Shown: positions 1 through 9,614 of the stretch, one piece after another
How positions within the stretch are numbered: position 1 is the first letter of the stretch
Layout: the number at the start of each line of letters is the position of its first letter
Assembly: GCA_943788875.1 (NCBI GenBank)
Contig: CALSSA010000001.1
Location: 310,001-374,000, forward strand
Length of the DNA stretch: 64,000 nucleotides
Reading direction: 5' to 3'
Source of the DNA: an uncultured Pseudomonadales bacterium
GTDB taxonomy: Bacteria; Pseudomonadota; Gammaproteobacteria; Pseudomonadales; Porticoccaceae
The notes under the pieces: model-generated
Databases searched by the model: none
What the model was told of the DNA's origin: nothing
Seen by the model: only the letters and a program-made list of their open reading frames with translations
Translations under genes and position numbers: made by a program

Positions 1-1
1 T

Positions 2-865
2 TTACCACCAGGGATAAAAGGAAGGCATGTCCGAAGTAGCACTGGACTTAAAATCCGCCTGTCGTTTTTCCATAAATGCCGACACCCCCTCCTTGCCATC
101 AGCCGCACTGGTGTAATAAACCGCGAGGGATTCAACTTTGTGGGCTTCTATCGGATGGTCAGTCGCAGAGTTGCGATACATCATCTGTCTGATCAGCGCA
201 GAGGACACCGGCGCAGTGTTGCTGGCAATCTCCCCGGCCATCTCATAGGCCCTGGCCAGCAAATTGTCCGGCTCGCAAACCTCATATACCAACCCGCCCT
301 GCTGGGCGTCGCTGGCATTAAATATCTCCCCAGTCAGCATCCACTTCAACGACTGCTGCATGCCCACAATGCGAGGCAAAAACCAGGTAGAACAACCCTC
401 AGGAGCAATACCGATCTTGCCAAACACAAACCCGATACGGGCCTTCTCAGACGCCAGGCGAATGTCCATCGCGCAGATCATGGTCGCGCCAATACCCACA
501 GCAGCGCCGTTAATCGCAGCAATGACCGGCTTTTTACATTCATAAATTGCCAGAGTCACCTTGCCGCCACTATCACGAACACCAGGCATACTGTCCGGAT
601 TCTCCATCTCCGCAAGGGTAGGCTGACGCCCCTCATCAAGACCAAACACATTGCCTGCTGAAGTCAGATCCATCCCAGCGCAAAATGCTTTGCCCGCACC
701 GGTGACAACAATCACGCGAACATCATCATCTTCACTGGCGCGATAAAACGCCGCCGCCAACTCATCGCTCATTTCCAGCGTAAAAGCGTTCATGCTGTCT
801 GGTCGATTGAGCAGCAATGTTAAAATGCCGTCCTCAACCAAATATTTAATTGTGTTGTATTCCAT
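2..865 (-). CDS. Enoyl-CoA hydratase/isomerase family protein (crotonase fold)
   Basis: Complete 287-aa protein; the stop codon lies at the window edge and the ATG is at 865. It belongs to the crotonase superfamily, whose members hydrate or isomerise acyl-CoA thioesters in the cytoplasm, usually in fatty-acid or side-chain beta-oxidation. Visible family features are the N-terminal strand with NRPDSMNAF, the first oxyanion-hole segment CAGMDL (about residues 62–67), and the second, AAINGAAVGIGATM (about 115–128). The length matches the family. The acidic catalytic residues that separate hydratases from isomerases cannot be assigned safely by eye, so the substrate is open. It stands apart from lysS, which ends with its own terminator. 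Fold assignment is firm; the reaction is inferred. Confidence 0.85.
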   Translation of the reverse strand: MEYNTIKYLVEDGILTLLLNRPDSMNAFTLEMSDELAAAFYRASEDDDVRVIVVTGAGKAFCAGMDLTSAGNVFGLDEGRQPTLAEMENPDSMPGVRDSGGKVTLAIYECKKPVIAAINGAAVGIGATMICAMDIRLASEKARIGFVFGKIGIAPEGCSTWFLPRIVGMQQSLKWMLTGEIFNASDAQQGGLVYEVCEPDNLLARAYEMAGEIASNTAPVSSALIRQMMYRNSATDHPIEAHKVESLAVYYTSAADGKEGVSAFMEKRQADFKSSATSDMPSFYPWW

Positions 866-1040
866 AATCAGTCCTTGTTAAGCCATCAATCAATGGGAGA
901 GAGCAGCGACTTGCCAACCTAGGTGAAGAGTTTAAAAGGCAAACTCTCGATACATTTAGGGCTCAGATATTAGCATCAGTAAAAAAAACAAACTAGAATA
1001 ACTTTTATTTTTTAATAAATATCTTATTGGTCTGAACACA

Positions 1041-1066
1041 AAAAAGCCCAGCAATAGCTGGGCTTT
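1041..1066 (-). terminator. Rho-independent terminator of lysS
   Basis: Perfect 10-bp stem (1043–1052 with 1057–1066) around a 4-base loop. On the minus strand it ends in a run of six or more T, 16 bases past the lysS stop codon. Confidence 0.85.
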
Positions 1067-1081
1067 ATTTAGTCGGCGCTT

Positions 1082-2575
1082 TTATTCAGGCCGCATATGA
1101 GGGAACAGCAGCACATCTCGGATAGAAGGCGAGTCAGTCAACAGCATCACCAGCCGGTCAATACCAATACCCTCACCGGCCGTGGGTGGCATGCCATACT
1201 CAAGGGCGCGAATATAATCGGCATCAAAGTGCATAGCCTCATCATCACCCGCATCCTTCTCAGCCACCTGCTGCTTAAAGCGTGACTCCTGATCTTCCGC
1301 ATCATTCAGCTCCGAGAAGCCATTGGCAATCTCGCGGCCACCGACAAAAAACTCAAAGCGGTCAGTCACATGAGGGTCCTGATCATTGCGGCGCGCCAGA
1401 GGAGATACCTCTGCCGGGTACATAGTAATGAAAGTAGGCTGCTCTAAAAGATGCTCAACCGTCTTCTCAAAAATCTCAATCTGCACCTTGCCCAGACCCC
1501 AGATATCCTTCAAAGGAATATGCAAACCCTCGGCAATCGTGCGCGCACCAGCTTCATCAGCCAACTGCTCCGCACTAAAGTCCGGGTTGTACTGCAAAAT
1601 AGAATCAAACACCGACAGACGGGTAAACGGCTCAGCAAAGTCATAATGCGTCTCGCTAACCACCTCGCCCTCAGCATCCTTCACAGTATTCACCACCTTA
1701 GTCGAACCCAGCACCTCAGTAGTCATCTTGCGCAGCATATCTTCCGTGAGATCCATCAGATCATTAAAGTCTGAGTACGCCTGATAGAACTCCAACATAG
1801 TGAACTCAGGGTTGTGCCGCGTCGACAAACCCTCATTGCGGAAATTGCGGTTAATCTCATAGACCCGCTCAAAGCCACCCACCACCAGACGCTTCAAATA
1901 CAGCTCCGGCGCAATACGCATATACATATCAATATCCAGCGCATTGTGATGAGTCACAAAAGGACGCGCCACAGCACCCCCAGGAATCACCTGCAACATA
2001 GGTGTCTCAACTTCCAGATAGTCCGCATCATTTAAGTAGCGGCGAATAAAATCCACCACCTTAGAGCGAATACGAAACGTATTGCGCACCTCAGGGTTAA
2101 CAATCAGATCAACATAGCGCTGACGGTAACGCATCTCTTGATCCGCCAGGCCATGAAACTTATCCGGCAGCGGACGCAATGCTTTGGTCAGCAACTGGTA
2201 CTCATCCATCTGCACATAAAGGTCACCCTTACCAGACAGATGCAGCGCACCTTTAATACCAACGATATCACCCAGATCCAACGACTTAGCAAAAGGACGG
2301 GCCTCTTTGGTCACATACAGCTGAATCGTACCCGAGCTGTCCTGCACCACAATAAAAGCACCGCGATTGCGAATTACCCGCCCCGCCACCGACACAATCT
2401 TGCCCAGCTTTTCTAGGTCTTCTTTGGTTTCTTGCCCAAAGCCAGATTGCAGTTCAGCCGCACTGTGCTCCGGCCGAAAATCATTAGGAAAGACCGCCCC
2501 GCCCTCTTCACGCAGGGCATGAAGCTTAGCGCGACGCTCAGCAATTAACTTATTCTCGTCTTGTTGATCAGTCAT
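1082..2575 (-). CDS. lysS: Lysine--tRNA ligase, class II
   Basis: 497-aa cytoplasmic lysyl-tRNA synthetase that charges tRNA-Lys with lysine using ATP. An N-terminal OB-fold anticodon-binding domain (about residues 55–170, containing [20 protein letters not shown]) is followed by the class II catalytic core. Motif 2 is seen as [20 protein letters not shown] (about 246–265) and motif 3 as [14 protein letters not shown] near the C-terminus. Length equals that of typical bacterial LysS (about 500). The ATG at 2575 has only a weak purine-rich upstream element. It follows prfB on the same strand, the order seen in many Gammaproteobacteria, but here 300 bases of repeat-rich spacer separate them. 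No anomalies seen. Confidence 0.97.
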   Translation of the reverse strand: MTDQQDENKLIAERRAKLHALREEGGAVFPNDFRPEHSAAELQSGFGQETKEDLEKLGKIVSVAGRVIRNRGAFIVVQDSSGTIQLYVTKEARPFAKSLDLGDIVGIKGALHLSGKGDLYVQMDEYQLLTKALRPLPDKFHGLADQEMRYRQRYVDLIVNPEVRNTFRIRSKVVDFIRRYLNDADYLEVETPMLQVIPGGAVARPFVTHHNALDIDMYMRIAPELYLKRLVVGGFERVYEINRNFRNEGLSTRHNPEFTMLEFYQAYSDFNDLMDLTEDMLRKMTTEVLGSTKVVNTVKDAEGEVVSETHYDFAEPFTRLSVFDSILQYNPDFSAEQLADEAGARTIAEGLHIPLKDIWGLGKVQIEIFEKTVEHLLEQPTFITMYPAEVSPLARRNDQDPHVTDRFEFFVGGREIANGFSELNDAEDQESRFKQQVAEKDAGDDEAMHFDADYIRALEYGMPPTAGEGIGIDRLVMLLTDSPSIRDVLLFPHMRPE

Positions 2576-2631
2576 ATCTCAGTCTTTAATAAAAAGTTTA
2601 TGTCCCCGCTAACAAAACTACGCTCGATCTA

Positions 2632-2741
2632 GGATGCAATGCAGGGCAAGCATCTGAGACCTCGAGCAACAGGGATGTTGCTCAAGAGCGTACAGGGAAG
2701 TAAATACAGCGTGTCTCAGATGCTTGCCCTGTGTTGCATCC
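2632..2741. repeat. Large imperfect inverted repeat with a nested hairpin
   Basis: Arms 2632–2660 and 2713–2741 (29 nt) pair at 27 of 29 positions. Inside the loop a second perfect 8-bp hairpin (2664–2671 with 2676–2683) is closed by GGGA. It sits in the prfB–lysS spacer. It could be an RNA structure in the readthrough transcript or a MITE/REP-like element; there is no ORF in it and no run of T after it. Confidence 0.8.
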
Positions 2742-2805
2742 GTGTTTGGTGCTCGGCGGCTGCCCTTGAGCTGCATCCGCATTTAATACACCGTGCCACT
2801 TTACT

Positions 2806-2863
2806 GAGATCCTTCGCTGCGCTCAGGATGACTCGGGTGGAGCGCTCAGGATGACTCGGGTAG
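2806..2863. repeat. Dispersed CTCAGGATGAC-type repeat with tandem copy
   Basis: GAGATCCTTCGCTGCGCTC is followed by AGGATGACTCGGGT, and a 23-base unit beginning GCGCTCAGGATGAC is repeated in tandem (2819 and 2842). Related sequences occur at 11424–11520 and in the 58.3–58.5 kb spacer. It lies just downstream of the prfB stop. Confidence 0.7.
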
Positions 2864-2874
2864 AGAGATCAGTT

Positions 2875-3970
2875 TTAAAGACCGGCTTTTAATGAAGCCA
2901 CAATAAACTGGTCCAGCTTACCATCCAACACCGCCTGAGTATTACGCGTCTCCACACTAGTCCGCAAATCCTTAATCCGCGCATCATCCAACACATAAGA
3001 GCGAATCTGACTACCCCAGCCAATATCCGACTTAGTATCCTCAGTCGCCTGCGCCGCCTCAGCCCGCTTCAGCATCTCCGCCTCATACAACTTAGCGCGC
3101 AACATCTGCCAACACTTATCGCGGTTCTGATGCTGCGACCGCTGACTCTGACACTGCACCACAATACCACTGGGCTCATGAGTCAACCGCACCGCAGAAT
3201 CCGTCTTATTAATATGCTGACCACCAGCACCAGAAGCCCGGTAAGTATCCGTGCGCACATCCGACGGATCAATCTCAATATCAATATTGTCATCAATTTC
3301 AGGGGACACATACACCGCCGAAAAAGACGTATGGCGACGATTGCCCGAATCAAACGGCGACTTGCGCACCAAGCGGTGCACACCGATCTCCGTGCGCAAC
3401 CAACCAAACGCATACTCACCCGTCACCTGCACAGTCGCACTCTTAATACCAGCAACCTCACCCGCAGAGCACTCCACCAGCTCCGCCTTAAAACCCTTAT
3501 CGTCCGCCCAGCGCAGGTACATACGCAACAGCATCTCAGCCCAGTCTTGCGCCTCAGTACCACCAGAGCCCGACTGAATATCCAAGTAAGCATTATTTTG
3601 ATCCATCTCACCGCTAAACATACGGCGAAACTCCAGCTTAGCCAACTGCGCCTCAAGGCTGGCAATCTCAGCCTCCACCTCAGCCACAGTATCAGCATCG
3701 TCCTCCTCAACCGCCATCTCCAGCAACTCACGGGAATCAGACACACCAGAGTCCAAATCCTCAATCGTCTTCACCACAGCTTCCAGAGACGAACGCTCGC
3801 GGCCCAACTCCTGGGCACGCTCCGGATCATTCCACACATCAGGTTCGCCGAGTTCTAACTCAACCTCAGCAAGACGGTCCTTGCGATTAACATAGTCAAA
3901 GATACCCCCTCAACACGTCAGTGCGTGCTTGAAGATCATCGAGAGCATTGTAGAGCGGATTAACTTCCAT
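2875..3970 (-). CDS. prfB: Peptide chain release factor 2, with programmed +1 frameshift
   Basis: RF2 recognises UAA/UGA stop codons and triggers peptide release on the ribosome. The gene starts at ATG 3970 (MEVNP..., matching the family N-terminus), runs 24 codons to an in-frame TGA at 3896–3898, and continues in the +1 frame from 3897 to the stop at 2875, giving 364 aa (E. coli RF2: 365). Key motifs are the tripeptide anticodon SPF (about residues 204–206) and the catalytic GGQ (about 249–251). The frameshift site is the classical one (see 3895–3910), so expression is expected to be autoregulated by RF2 levels. This is not an error, unlike the other frameshifts in the window. lysS follows on the same strand. 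Confidence 0.96.
3895..3910 (-). promoter_or_regulatory. prfB programmed +1 frameshift signal
   Basis: The minus strand reads AGGGGGTATCTTTGAC: an internal Shine–Dalgarno-like AGGGGG, a 3-base spacer, then the slippery CTT before the in-frame TGA and C. This is the arrangement known from bacterial prfB, where inefficient TGA termination favours slippage to the +1 frame. Confidence 0.97.
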
Positions 3971-4128
3971 TGAGTGACAAAAGCCTAATTCAAGTAAGCC
4001 GCGCATTTTACCTCAGCAACCCACACACACCAAGCTAAAACACAGTTGATTAAGCCCCGGCACTAGCGCAACATACCGGCTGAAAATAAAAACAATAAAA
4101 TCTCGGTAAACTCCTGGAGAGACAAGTC

Positions 4129-5214
4129 ATGAAGAATATCAGCCTAAGTGTATTAGCCGCCCTGCTCATCTACCTGTTGCTGTGGCCCGTAGCCACAGAC
4201 CCAGTCAGCTGGGAAGCACCACAAACCACAGGTTACACAGACGACTTTGCCCAAAACAACCAACTTAGCGCCCTCGAAATAATAGAACTTACCGACACCC
4301 ACGGCCCCGAAGGCCTAGCCCTGCTAAACGGGGAAATATACACCGCCACCCGCGAAGGCTGGATACTCAAATACAACGAAGCCAGTGGCGACATCACCAA
4401 AATGGCCAACACCAACGGCAGCCCGCTAGGGCTAGTGTTTGACGCCAACGACAACCTGCTAATAGCCGATGCCTACAAAGGCATACTCAGCATGTCACCA
4501 GAGGGCGAACTTACCGTGCTCACCAACAGTATGGACGGTGTGCCCATAGTCTATGCCGACGACCTGGATGTCACAGAAGATGGCAAAATCTACTTTAGTG
4601 ACGCCTCCACCAAATTCGGCGCCCAAGCCAATGGCGGCACCTACGCCGCCAGCCTGCTGGACATAGCCGAGCACGGCAGCCACGGCCGGCTGCTGGTCTA
4701 CGACCCCGCCGACCAGAGCACCAAACTAGTAATGGACGGCCTTAACTTTGCCAATGGGGTCGCCACCGCCGCCGACAGCAGCTTTGTACTAGTCAATGAA
4801 ACCGGCACCTACCGAGTACAAAAATACTGGCTCAAAGGCGACAAAGCCGGCACCGCCGAAGTGCTAATCGACAACCTGCCCGGCTTCCCCGACAACATAG
4901 TCCGCGGCCGCGACGGACGCTTCTGGGTGGGACTGGTATCACCCCGCAGCCAACCACTAGACAACCTGTCCAGCTCACCAATGCTGCGCAAAATGGTCCA
5001 GCGTCTGCCCCAATTTATGCAGTTAAAAGCCGAAGCCTACAGCCATGTGTTTGCCATGGATGCAGAGGGCAATGTGCTCAGCTCATTGCAAGACCCCAAT
5101 GGCCAATACCACACCAACACCGGCGCATTGGAAACCGACGACTGGCTATATATCAGCAGTCTGCATGCCGACAACTTAGCCCGAATCAGCAAAGAGAAAA
5201 TTAGCCTCCAATGA
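4129..5214 (+). CDS. Membrane-anchored or secreted SMP-30/strictosidine synthase-like beta-propeller protein
   Basis: 361 aa. A hydrophobic N-terminus (residues about 4–22, LSVLAALLIYLLLWPVA) with one preceding Lys suggests a signal anchor or signal peptide. The rest resembles six-bladed propellers of the strictosidine synthase-like/SMP-30 group, with repeated blade motifs such as GPEGLALLNGEIYTATREG, GSPLGLVFDANDNLLIADA and DDLDVTEDGKIYFSDAS, and the conserved FANGVA segment. Known relatives are lactonases or esterase-like hydrolases; no substrate can be named here. The start is supported by GGAGAG 8–9 bases upstream of ATG 4129. Its stop overlaps the selO start by four bases (ATGA), so the two are probably co-translated. 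Confidence 0.75.
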   Translation: MKNISLSVLAALLIYLLLWPVATDPVSWEAPQTTGYTDDFAQNNQLSALEIIELTDTHGPEGLALLNGEIYTATREGWILKYNEASGDITKMANTNGSPLGLVFDANDNLLIADAYKGILSMSPEGELTVLTNSMDGVPIVYADDLDVTEDGKIYFSDASTKFGAQANGGTYAASLLDIAEHGSHGRLLVYDPADQSTKLVMDGLNFANGVATAADSSFVLVNETGTYRVQKYWLKGDKAGTAEVLIDNLPGFPDNIVRGRDGRFWVGLVSPRSQPLDNLSSSPMLRKMVQRLPQFMQLKAEAYSHVFAMDAEGNVLSSLQDPNGQYHTNTGALETDDWLYISSLHADNLARISKEKISLQ

Positions 5215-6675
5215 AGTTACACAAAGCAAAGTTACAACATACATTTTTTGAAACCTTTAAAGACCAGGGCGACCTGCACCTCAGTCAGGTTGTCCCCAGC
5301 GGTCTGCATGAACCACTACTGGTCAGCGCCAACGAGCAACTAGCACAACAGCTAGGGCTGGATACCGACGATCTGAATAGCCCAGAGTTTTTAAACCTGA
5401 TGGCCGGGCATATTGAAGGGGAGCACAGCACCAACCCCATCGCCCTGGTTTACTCCGGTCACCAATTTGGCGTCTGGGCCGGCCAACTTGGGGATGGCCG
5501 TGCCATCACATTAGGCGAATTAGAGAAAGATGGCGCCCTCTGGGATATCCAGCTCAAAGGCGCCGGTGCCACCCCCTACTCCAGATTTGCCGACGGCCGC
5601 GCCGTGCTGCGCTCCAGTATCCGCGAATACCTCTGCTCCGAAGCCATGCATGGGCTGGGTATAGCTACCACCAGAGCACTGGCACTGGTGGACAGCCAAA
5701 CCCAGGTCTACCGCGAAGAAGTAGAATCCGGCGCCACCGTCTGCCGTGTCGCCCAGAGCCATATCCGCTTTGGCTCCTTCGAACACTTCCACTACCGCAA
5801 CCAGCCAGACAACATAAAAGCTCTGGCCGACTATGTGATTCAGCGCAACTTCCCCCAGTGGGTAGGCGAAGACAATAAATATTATTTAATGCTGGAAAAC
5901 TGCGTACTCACAACCGCCAAAATGATCGCCCAATGGCAGTCAGTAGGCTTTAACCACGGCGTGATGAACACCGACAATATGAGCATCATCGGCGACACCA
6001 TCGACTATGGCCCCTTTGGCTTTTTAGATGCCTACAACCCAGAGCATATCTGCAACCACTCCGATAACCAGGGCCGCTACAGCTTTAAAAACCAGCCCAG
6101 CGTCGGCCTGTGGAACCTCAATGCACTGGCCACAGCATTGACCAGCCTAATCAGCAATGACGACTTAGTGCGCGCACTTAAACAGTACGAGCCGGAGTTT
6201 TTGGACCAGTTTAGAACCATTATGGCGAGTAAAATTGGGCTAGAAGAATACCAGCCCGAAGATGAACAGCTGATAAATCAGCTGCTGGAACTACTGCAAA
6301 TAAACAATGTGGACTACACAATCTTCTTCAGAAAATTAAGCGCATTTTCTGACACCAACAGATCAATCAGAGACCAATTTATAGACCGTGAAGGCTTTGA
6401 TGCCTGGGCAGAAAAATACAGCCAACGACTACAGCAACAAGACAGCACAGACACGCAGCGCCAACAGAATATGAATGCGGTTAATCCAAAGTATGTGCTG
6501 CGCAACTATATGGCCCAAGCCGCGATAGATGCTGCCAAGCAGGGAGATTACAGCGAAGTGAATCTGTTGTTAGAGGTGCTACAGAGCCCCTTTGAAGAAC
6601 ATCCACAAGCAGAGCAATACGCCGGGCTGCCACCAGACTGGGCAGATCAGACTATCGGTGAGTTGTTCGTCGTGA
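5211..6675 (+). CDS. selO: Protein adenylyltransferase SelO (YdiU); C-terminus frameshifted in this sequence
   Basis: SelO is a pseudokinase-fold enzyme that transfers AMP from ATP to protein hydroxyl groups and is linked to redox homeostasis. Visible motifs are LKGAGATPYSRFADGRAVLR (about residues 116–135), the metal-binding region GVMNTDNMS and DYGPFGFLD. As read, the frame continues to 6803 (530 aa) with an unrelated tail that runs antisense into the next gene. However, AGT TGT TCG TCG TGA (6661–6675) lies in the +1 frame and encodes SCSS-stop, the conserved family ending that carries the Cys/Sec position. Removing one base at about 6651–6660 gives ...TIVSCSS, 487 aa, close to the usual 480. 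I therefore place the end at 6675 and treat the longer reading frame as an artefact of a single-base insertion. Confidence 0.9.
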
Positions 6676-6726
6676 AAAGGTTAGCCAATCAGTTGCTCAA
6701 TATCGTCAACTGCAGGTTCAGAATAC

Positions 6727-6996
6727 CTATGAGCTACCATCGAAATAGCGAGCTCTCAACTCAGGAACAACATTCTCACCGTCTCGAACCCTACCCTCCT
6801 TGACAGCTGCCAAACCCTTTTCCAACTCACGATTCAGTAATTCTTCTCGTAAAGCCTCAATCTTTGAGTACTGATCAGCAGAGATAACGACAGCCACTGG
6901 CTTACCATTCTTATTGATTCCAACAGGACCAGACTGCGCTTTCAGCAATACATCACCAAAGCCGTTTTTGGCCTCTCTCGCGTTAATTGATTCCAT
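6727..6996 (-). CDS. Orphan Phd/YefM-family antitoxin
   Basis: 89 aa from ATG 6996, chosen over the longer frame to 7056 because MESINAREAKNGFGDVL is the family N-terminus and an AGGGAT element lies about 9 bases upstream. The N-terminal half (INAREAKNGF..VLLKAQ.GPVGINKNGKPVAVVIS) is the DNA-binding Phd/YefM fold. The C-terminal part (EALREELLNRELEKGLA...) would wrap a toxin. Such antitoxins repress their own promoter and neutralise a ParE/RelE- or Doc-type toxin. No toxin frame is present on either side: selO converges downstream and the thioesterase gene lies upstream. It is therefore solitary, either a relic or a free regulator. Confidence 0.8.
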   Translation of the reverse strand: MESINAREAKNGFGDVLLKAQSGPVGINKNGKPVAVVISADQYSKIEALREELLNRELEKGLAAVKEGRVRDGENVVPELRARYFDGSS

Positions 6997-7168
6997 GGCG
7001 CTATCCCTACAAAAAGAGCTCTTACAGCCATAGTAGCTCGCATTATCAATGGCCATTCATTATTAGAGAGATCCTTCCTCACTGCTTTCGATCAGGGTAA
7101 CACCAGACCACAATGTCATCTTGAAAGAGCAAAGCGACCGAAAGATCTCCAATCGCACCGGCCCAACA

Positions 7169-7594
7169 CTAACCAGCCCCAACCACCAAATCAGCAAACG
7201 CCTCAACAGCCGTCTCCGGCAATGCCGCAGACTTTCGCGTCGCTGCATCAATCATCACCATCACATTGGTACTTACCGAAGCGCATTTCCCATTCTGGAA
7301 AATAGCCTGCTCAAACACAATAGAACTGCGCCCAATCTTTTTAATACGGCTACCAATCTCAACCGCACCCGGCCAGGTCAACTCAGCCAGAAACTCCATC
7401 TCAATCTTAACAACCACCAACTCACGATCTGGCGCGATCAAACCTCGAGACTGATCGTACAAAACAAGGGTGCGGGAACACTCAAAATAGGTAGAGAAAA
7501 CAGCGTTATTAACATGACCCTGGCGGTCGGTGTCACCATAACGGACATTTTCTTGATGTATATGGGGAAAATCAGCCTTAACAAAATTAGTCAT
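7169..7594 (-). CDS. Acyl-CoA thioesterase, YbgC/FadM-type hotdog fold
   Basis: 141 aa from ATG 7594 (MTNFVKADF...), preferred over the upstream ATG at 7612 because AAGGAT sits at a normal distance. It is a single hotdog domain. VRYGDTDRQGHVNNAVF contains the catalytic Asp and HVNN of the 4-hydroxybenzoyl-CoA thioesterase family, and the long hydrophobic helix and the strand VVVKIEMEFLAELTWPGAVE follow. The family hydrolyses acyl-CoA thioesters in the cytoplasm. Substrate length cannot be read from sequence. It is monocistronic by appearance, with no functional link to its neighbours. Confidence 0.85.
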   Translation of the reverse strand: MTNFVKADFPHIHQENVRYGDTDRQGHVNNAVFSTYFECSRTLVLYDQSRGLIAPDRELVVVKIEMEFLAELTWPGAVEIGSRIKKIGRSSIVFEQAIFQNGKCASVSTNVMVMIDAATRKSAALPETAVEAFADLVVGAG

Positions 7595-7903
7595 ACAGAA
7601 CATCCTTAACAAATTAATACCTGAATACTAATTGCCCAAGACTTCAAACGATAATTTTTCTGGATGATAATCGCGATTATGCAAGACAAAAAACCCTGCT
7701 GCTTCCCGATGGATATGTGGATAGTCACTTAAAGATCGATCAGTCATCAGCTATCTCAATGGTATGGCTAACATAAAGACTCACTACCATAACCGTTGGC
7801 CTGTGCTTTTCAGAAGTGATTTCTACAGATTGAACGCAGCGTTTAATCCCCCTCTCGAAGAGGGCACAGAGCGACTAAACTGCGACTGACCTAGCGCCAC
7901 CAA

Positions 7904-9358
7904 TCAATCTACCGGCACCTCAGTAGATACAGGCACAGCAGAGTGATGCTTATTTACAGGCTCTAACCCAAGACTCGTCTCAACCGCCTGAACGACCGAT
8001 GTCGAGGCCTGAGCAGAATCTTCAAAGAAATCGTTCCACGATTTGTAAAACCAAACCGAAGCCCCGATCACCGCGACCAATAAAACAGAAGCTATTATCC
8101 GCGACTGCCACTTTGACAGCGAAAACAACTTTGAGCCGTAAGTCTTGATCTTCTTGATAACAAAGTGCATCACCAGCATGCCAACAACAACAATACCCAA
8201 AATAAAACCTGCTACCGCAGCGTACTTACCACCGGGTTCACCGCTCAACACACAGTACGTACCCAGAATCAAAACCAATAAAGTAGTGATCTGTAGCGAA
8301 ACAGTCAGCAACTGATTAAAAGTCATACGGTGAATTGATCTCGCAGCAACCATTGCAGAAAATGAGCGCTTAATATATCTAAGCCGTTCAACCTGATGCT
8401 CATAAGCATCATCGGTATAGAGACCGACCCGCTTGCAACTCTTAGCCAGACTCTCGATATAGCCGATCACACCCATGTGGTCCACACTGCACCGACCAAG
8501 GCTATCAAGCATGCGCCGAAATTGATTAACCCCAGAAGTAAGATTCCCGACAAGTTTTTGCCCAATAGCCTGATGGTCCTTTGGGATTGGAATAACCGTG
8601 CAGGCGCAATCATCAGGCTCATGATGATGCTTATGATGATGAAAAATATACTTCAGGTAGTAATAGGCCTGACGCACAATCGTATTTCTCTGATCAAATA
8701 ACTTACGTCCCTCCCTAAATGATGCAATCTCAGGGCCGTCAATATACTTACATAAAATCAGCCCATTAGGGTGCAAGAGAGCCTCAACAACAAAATAGCC
8801 CTTATCCATATTGCGGCTCAAGTCAGTATCAGATACATCTAACGAGGCATGGAGCTCTTTAAATACCTCGGCTCGCGTCATACCATCACGATCACTCTTT
8901 TTCTTCTCCCGCAACTTATCAAACAGGTCCTCAGTGGTATCAAAAGTACTTTTATACTCCGTAGAAACAATACCAACCCTTAGTTTAAATACACAGTGGT
9001 CGTCAAATTTCTCCGCCCGGCCCAATGCCATAATCTTGAATTCACCGGAAAAATCTTCTTTCTTATAATGTTCGTTGAGATCCTCATCTTCTGTATAACT
9101 TGAACTATTGGCCAAAATATTTCGCTGATCGTCGGCCCAATCGTAGGTAGACGTAACCGCCAATATTCGCGAGCCACCATCACCCTCAGAATTAGCATTA
9201 ATCCTGGCATTGATACCACGGGCCGCCTTCTTGCTGTCCAAAGCCTTAACTGAAGATGCATTGTTATAGTTTAGACGTCCCGCTATGCAGGGTATCCAGC
9301 CAATGTGGCTATAGTTATCCAACTTAAGAGAAAATTTGCCGAGAGGATTTGCGCTCAT
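7904..9358 (-). CDS. Unrecognised 484-aa protein with a His/Cys cluster and three C-terminal membrane segments
   Basis: I recognise no family. The first 340 residues look soluble and cytoplasmic, with no signal peptide. They contain a striking cluster, HHHKHHH at about residues 240–246, followed by EPDDCAC (Cys about 251 and 253), a plausible metal-binding patch. Three hydrophobic segments follow at about 348–371, 379–401 and 420–438, then a 45-residue Ser/Val/Pro-rich tail. Start ATG 9358 is preceded by AT-rich sequence. The 77-aa gene at 9615 lies upstream on the same strand but 256 bases away. The protein is long, reads as normal coding sequence, and lies in the accessory zone. No function is proposed. 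Confidence 0.7.
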   Translation of the reverse strand: MSANPLGKFSLKLDNYSHIGWIPCIAGRLNYNNASSVKALDSKKAARGINARINANSEGDGGSRILAVTSTYDWADDQRNILANSSSYTEDEDLNEHYKKEDFSGEFKIMALGRAEKFDDHCVFKLRVGIVSTEYKSTFDTTEDLFDKLREKKKSDRDGMTRAEVFKELHASLDVSDTDLSRNMDKGYFVVEALLHPNGLILCKYIDGPEIASFREGRKLFDQRNTIVRQAYYYLKYIFHHHKHHHEPDDCACTVIPIPKDHQAIGQKLVGNLTSGVNQFRRMLDSLGRCSVDHMGVIGYIESLAKSCKRVGLYTDDAYEHQVERLRYIKRSFSAMVAARSIHRMTFNQLLTVSLQITTLLVLILGTYCVLSGEPGGKYAAVAGFILGIVVVGMLVMHFVIKKIKTYGSKLFSLSKWQSRIIASVLLVAVIGASVWFYKSWNDFFEDSAQASTSVVQAVETSLGLEPVNKHHSAVPVSTEVPVD

Positions 9359-9614
9359 GATATTCCTTATCTCTGAGGTATAAAATGTAACCTGTTAAAA
9401 ACATATAAAATAAAGCCCCTACCGGCCAACATGCATCAGCCAATAAAACCAAATTTATAATATCGAAAATATTTAAGCGAAAAATGAAAACTCAAAACGC
9501 AGAAGACAAAATCAGAAGCAGAAAACTTCCAGCAAATACCCGCAATGCTTACCCGGAATATCTGAACTCTACGAAACTACATGACTAACTTACAACTTAA
9601 ATAACACCACCGGT

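Noticed and set aside
7063..7251. Arg-rich 62-aa frame on the minus strand as the missing toxin for the orphan antitoxin
   Set aside because: It overlaps the thioesterase gene in another frame and has no toxin-family motif.
8613..8645. Tandem CAT/ATG triplets as a possible simple-sequence contingency locus
   Set aside because: They encode the HHHKHHH cluster, the codons are mixed and the tract is short, so phase variation is not supported.
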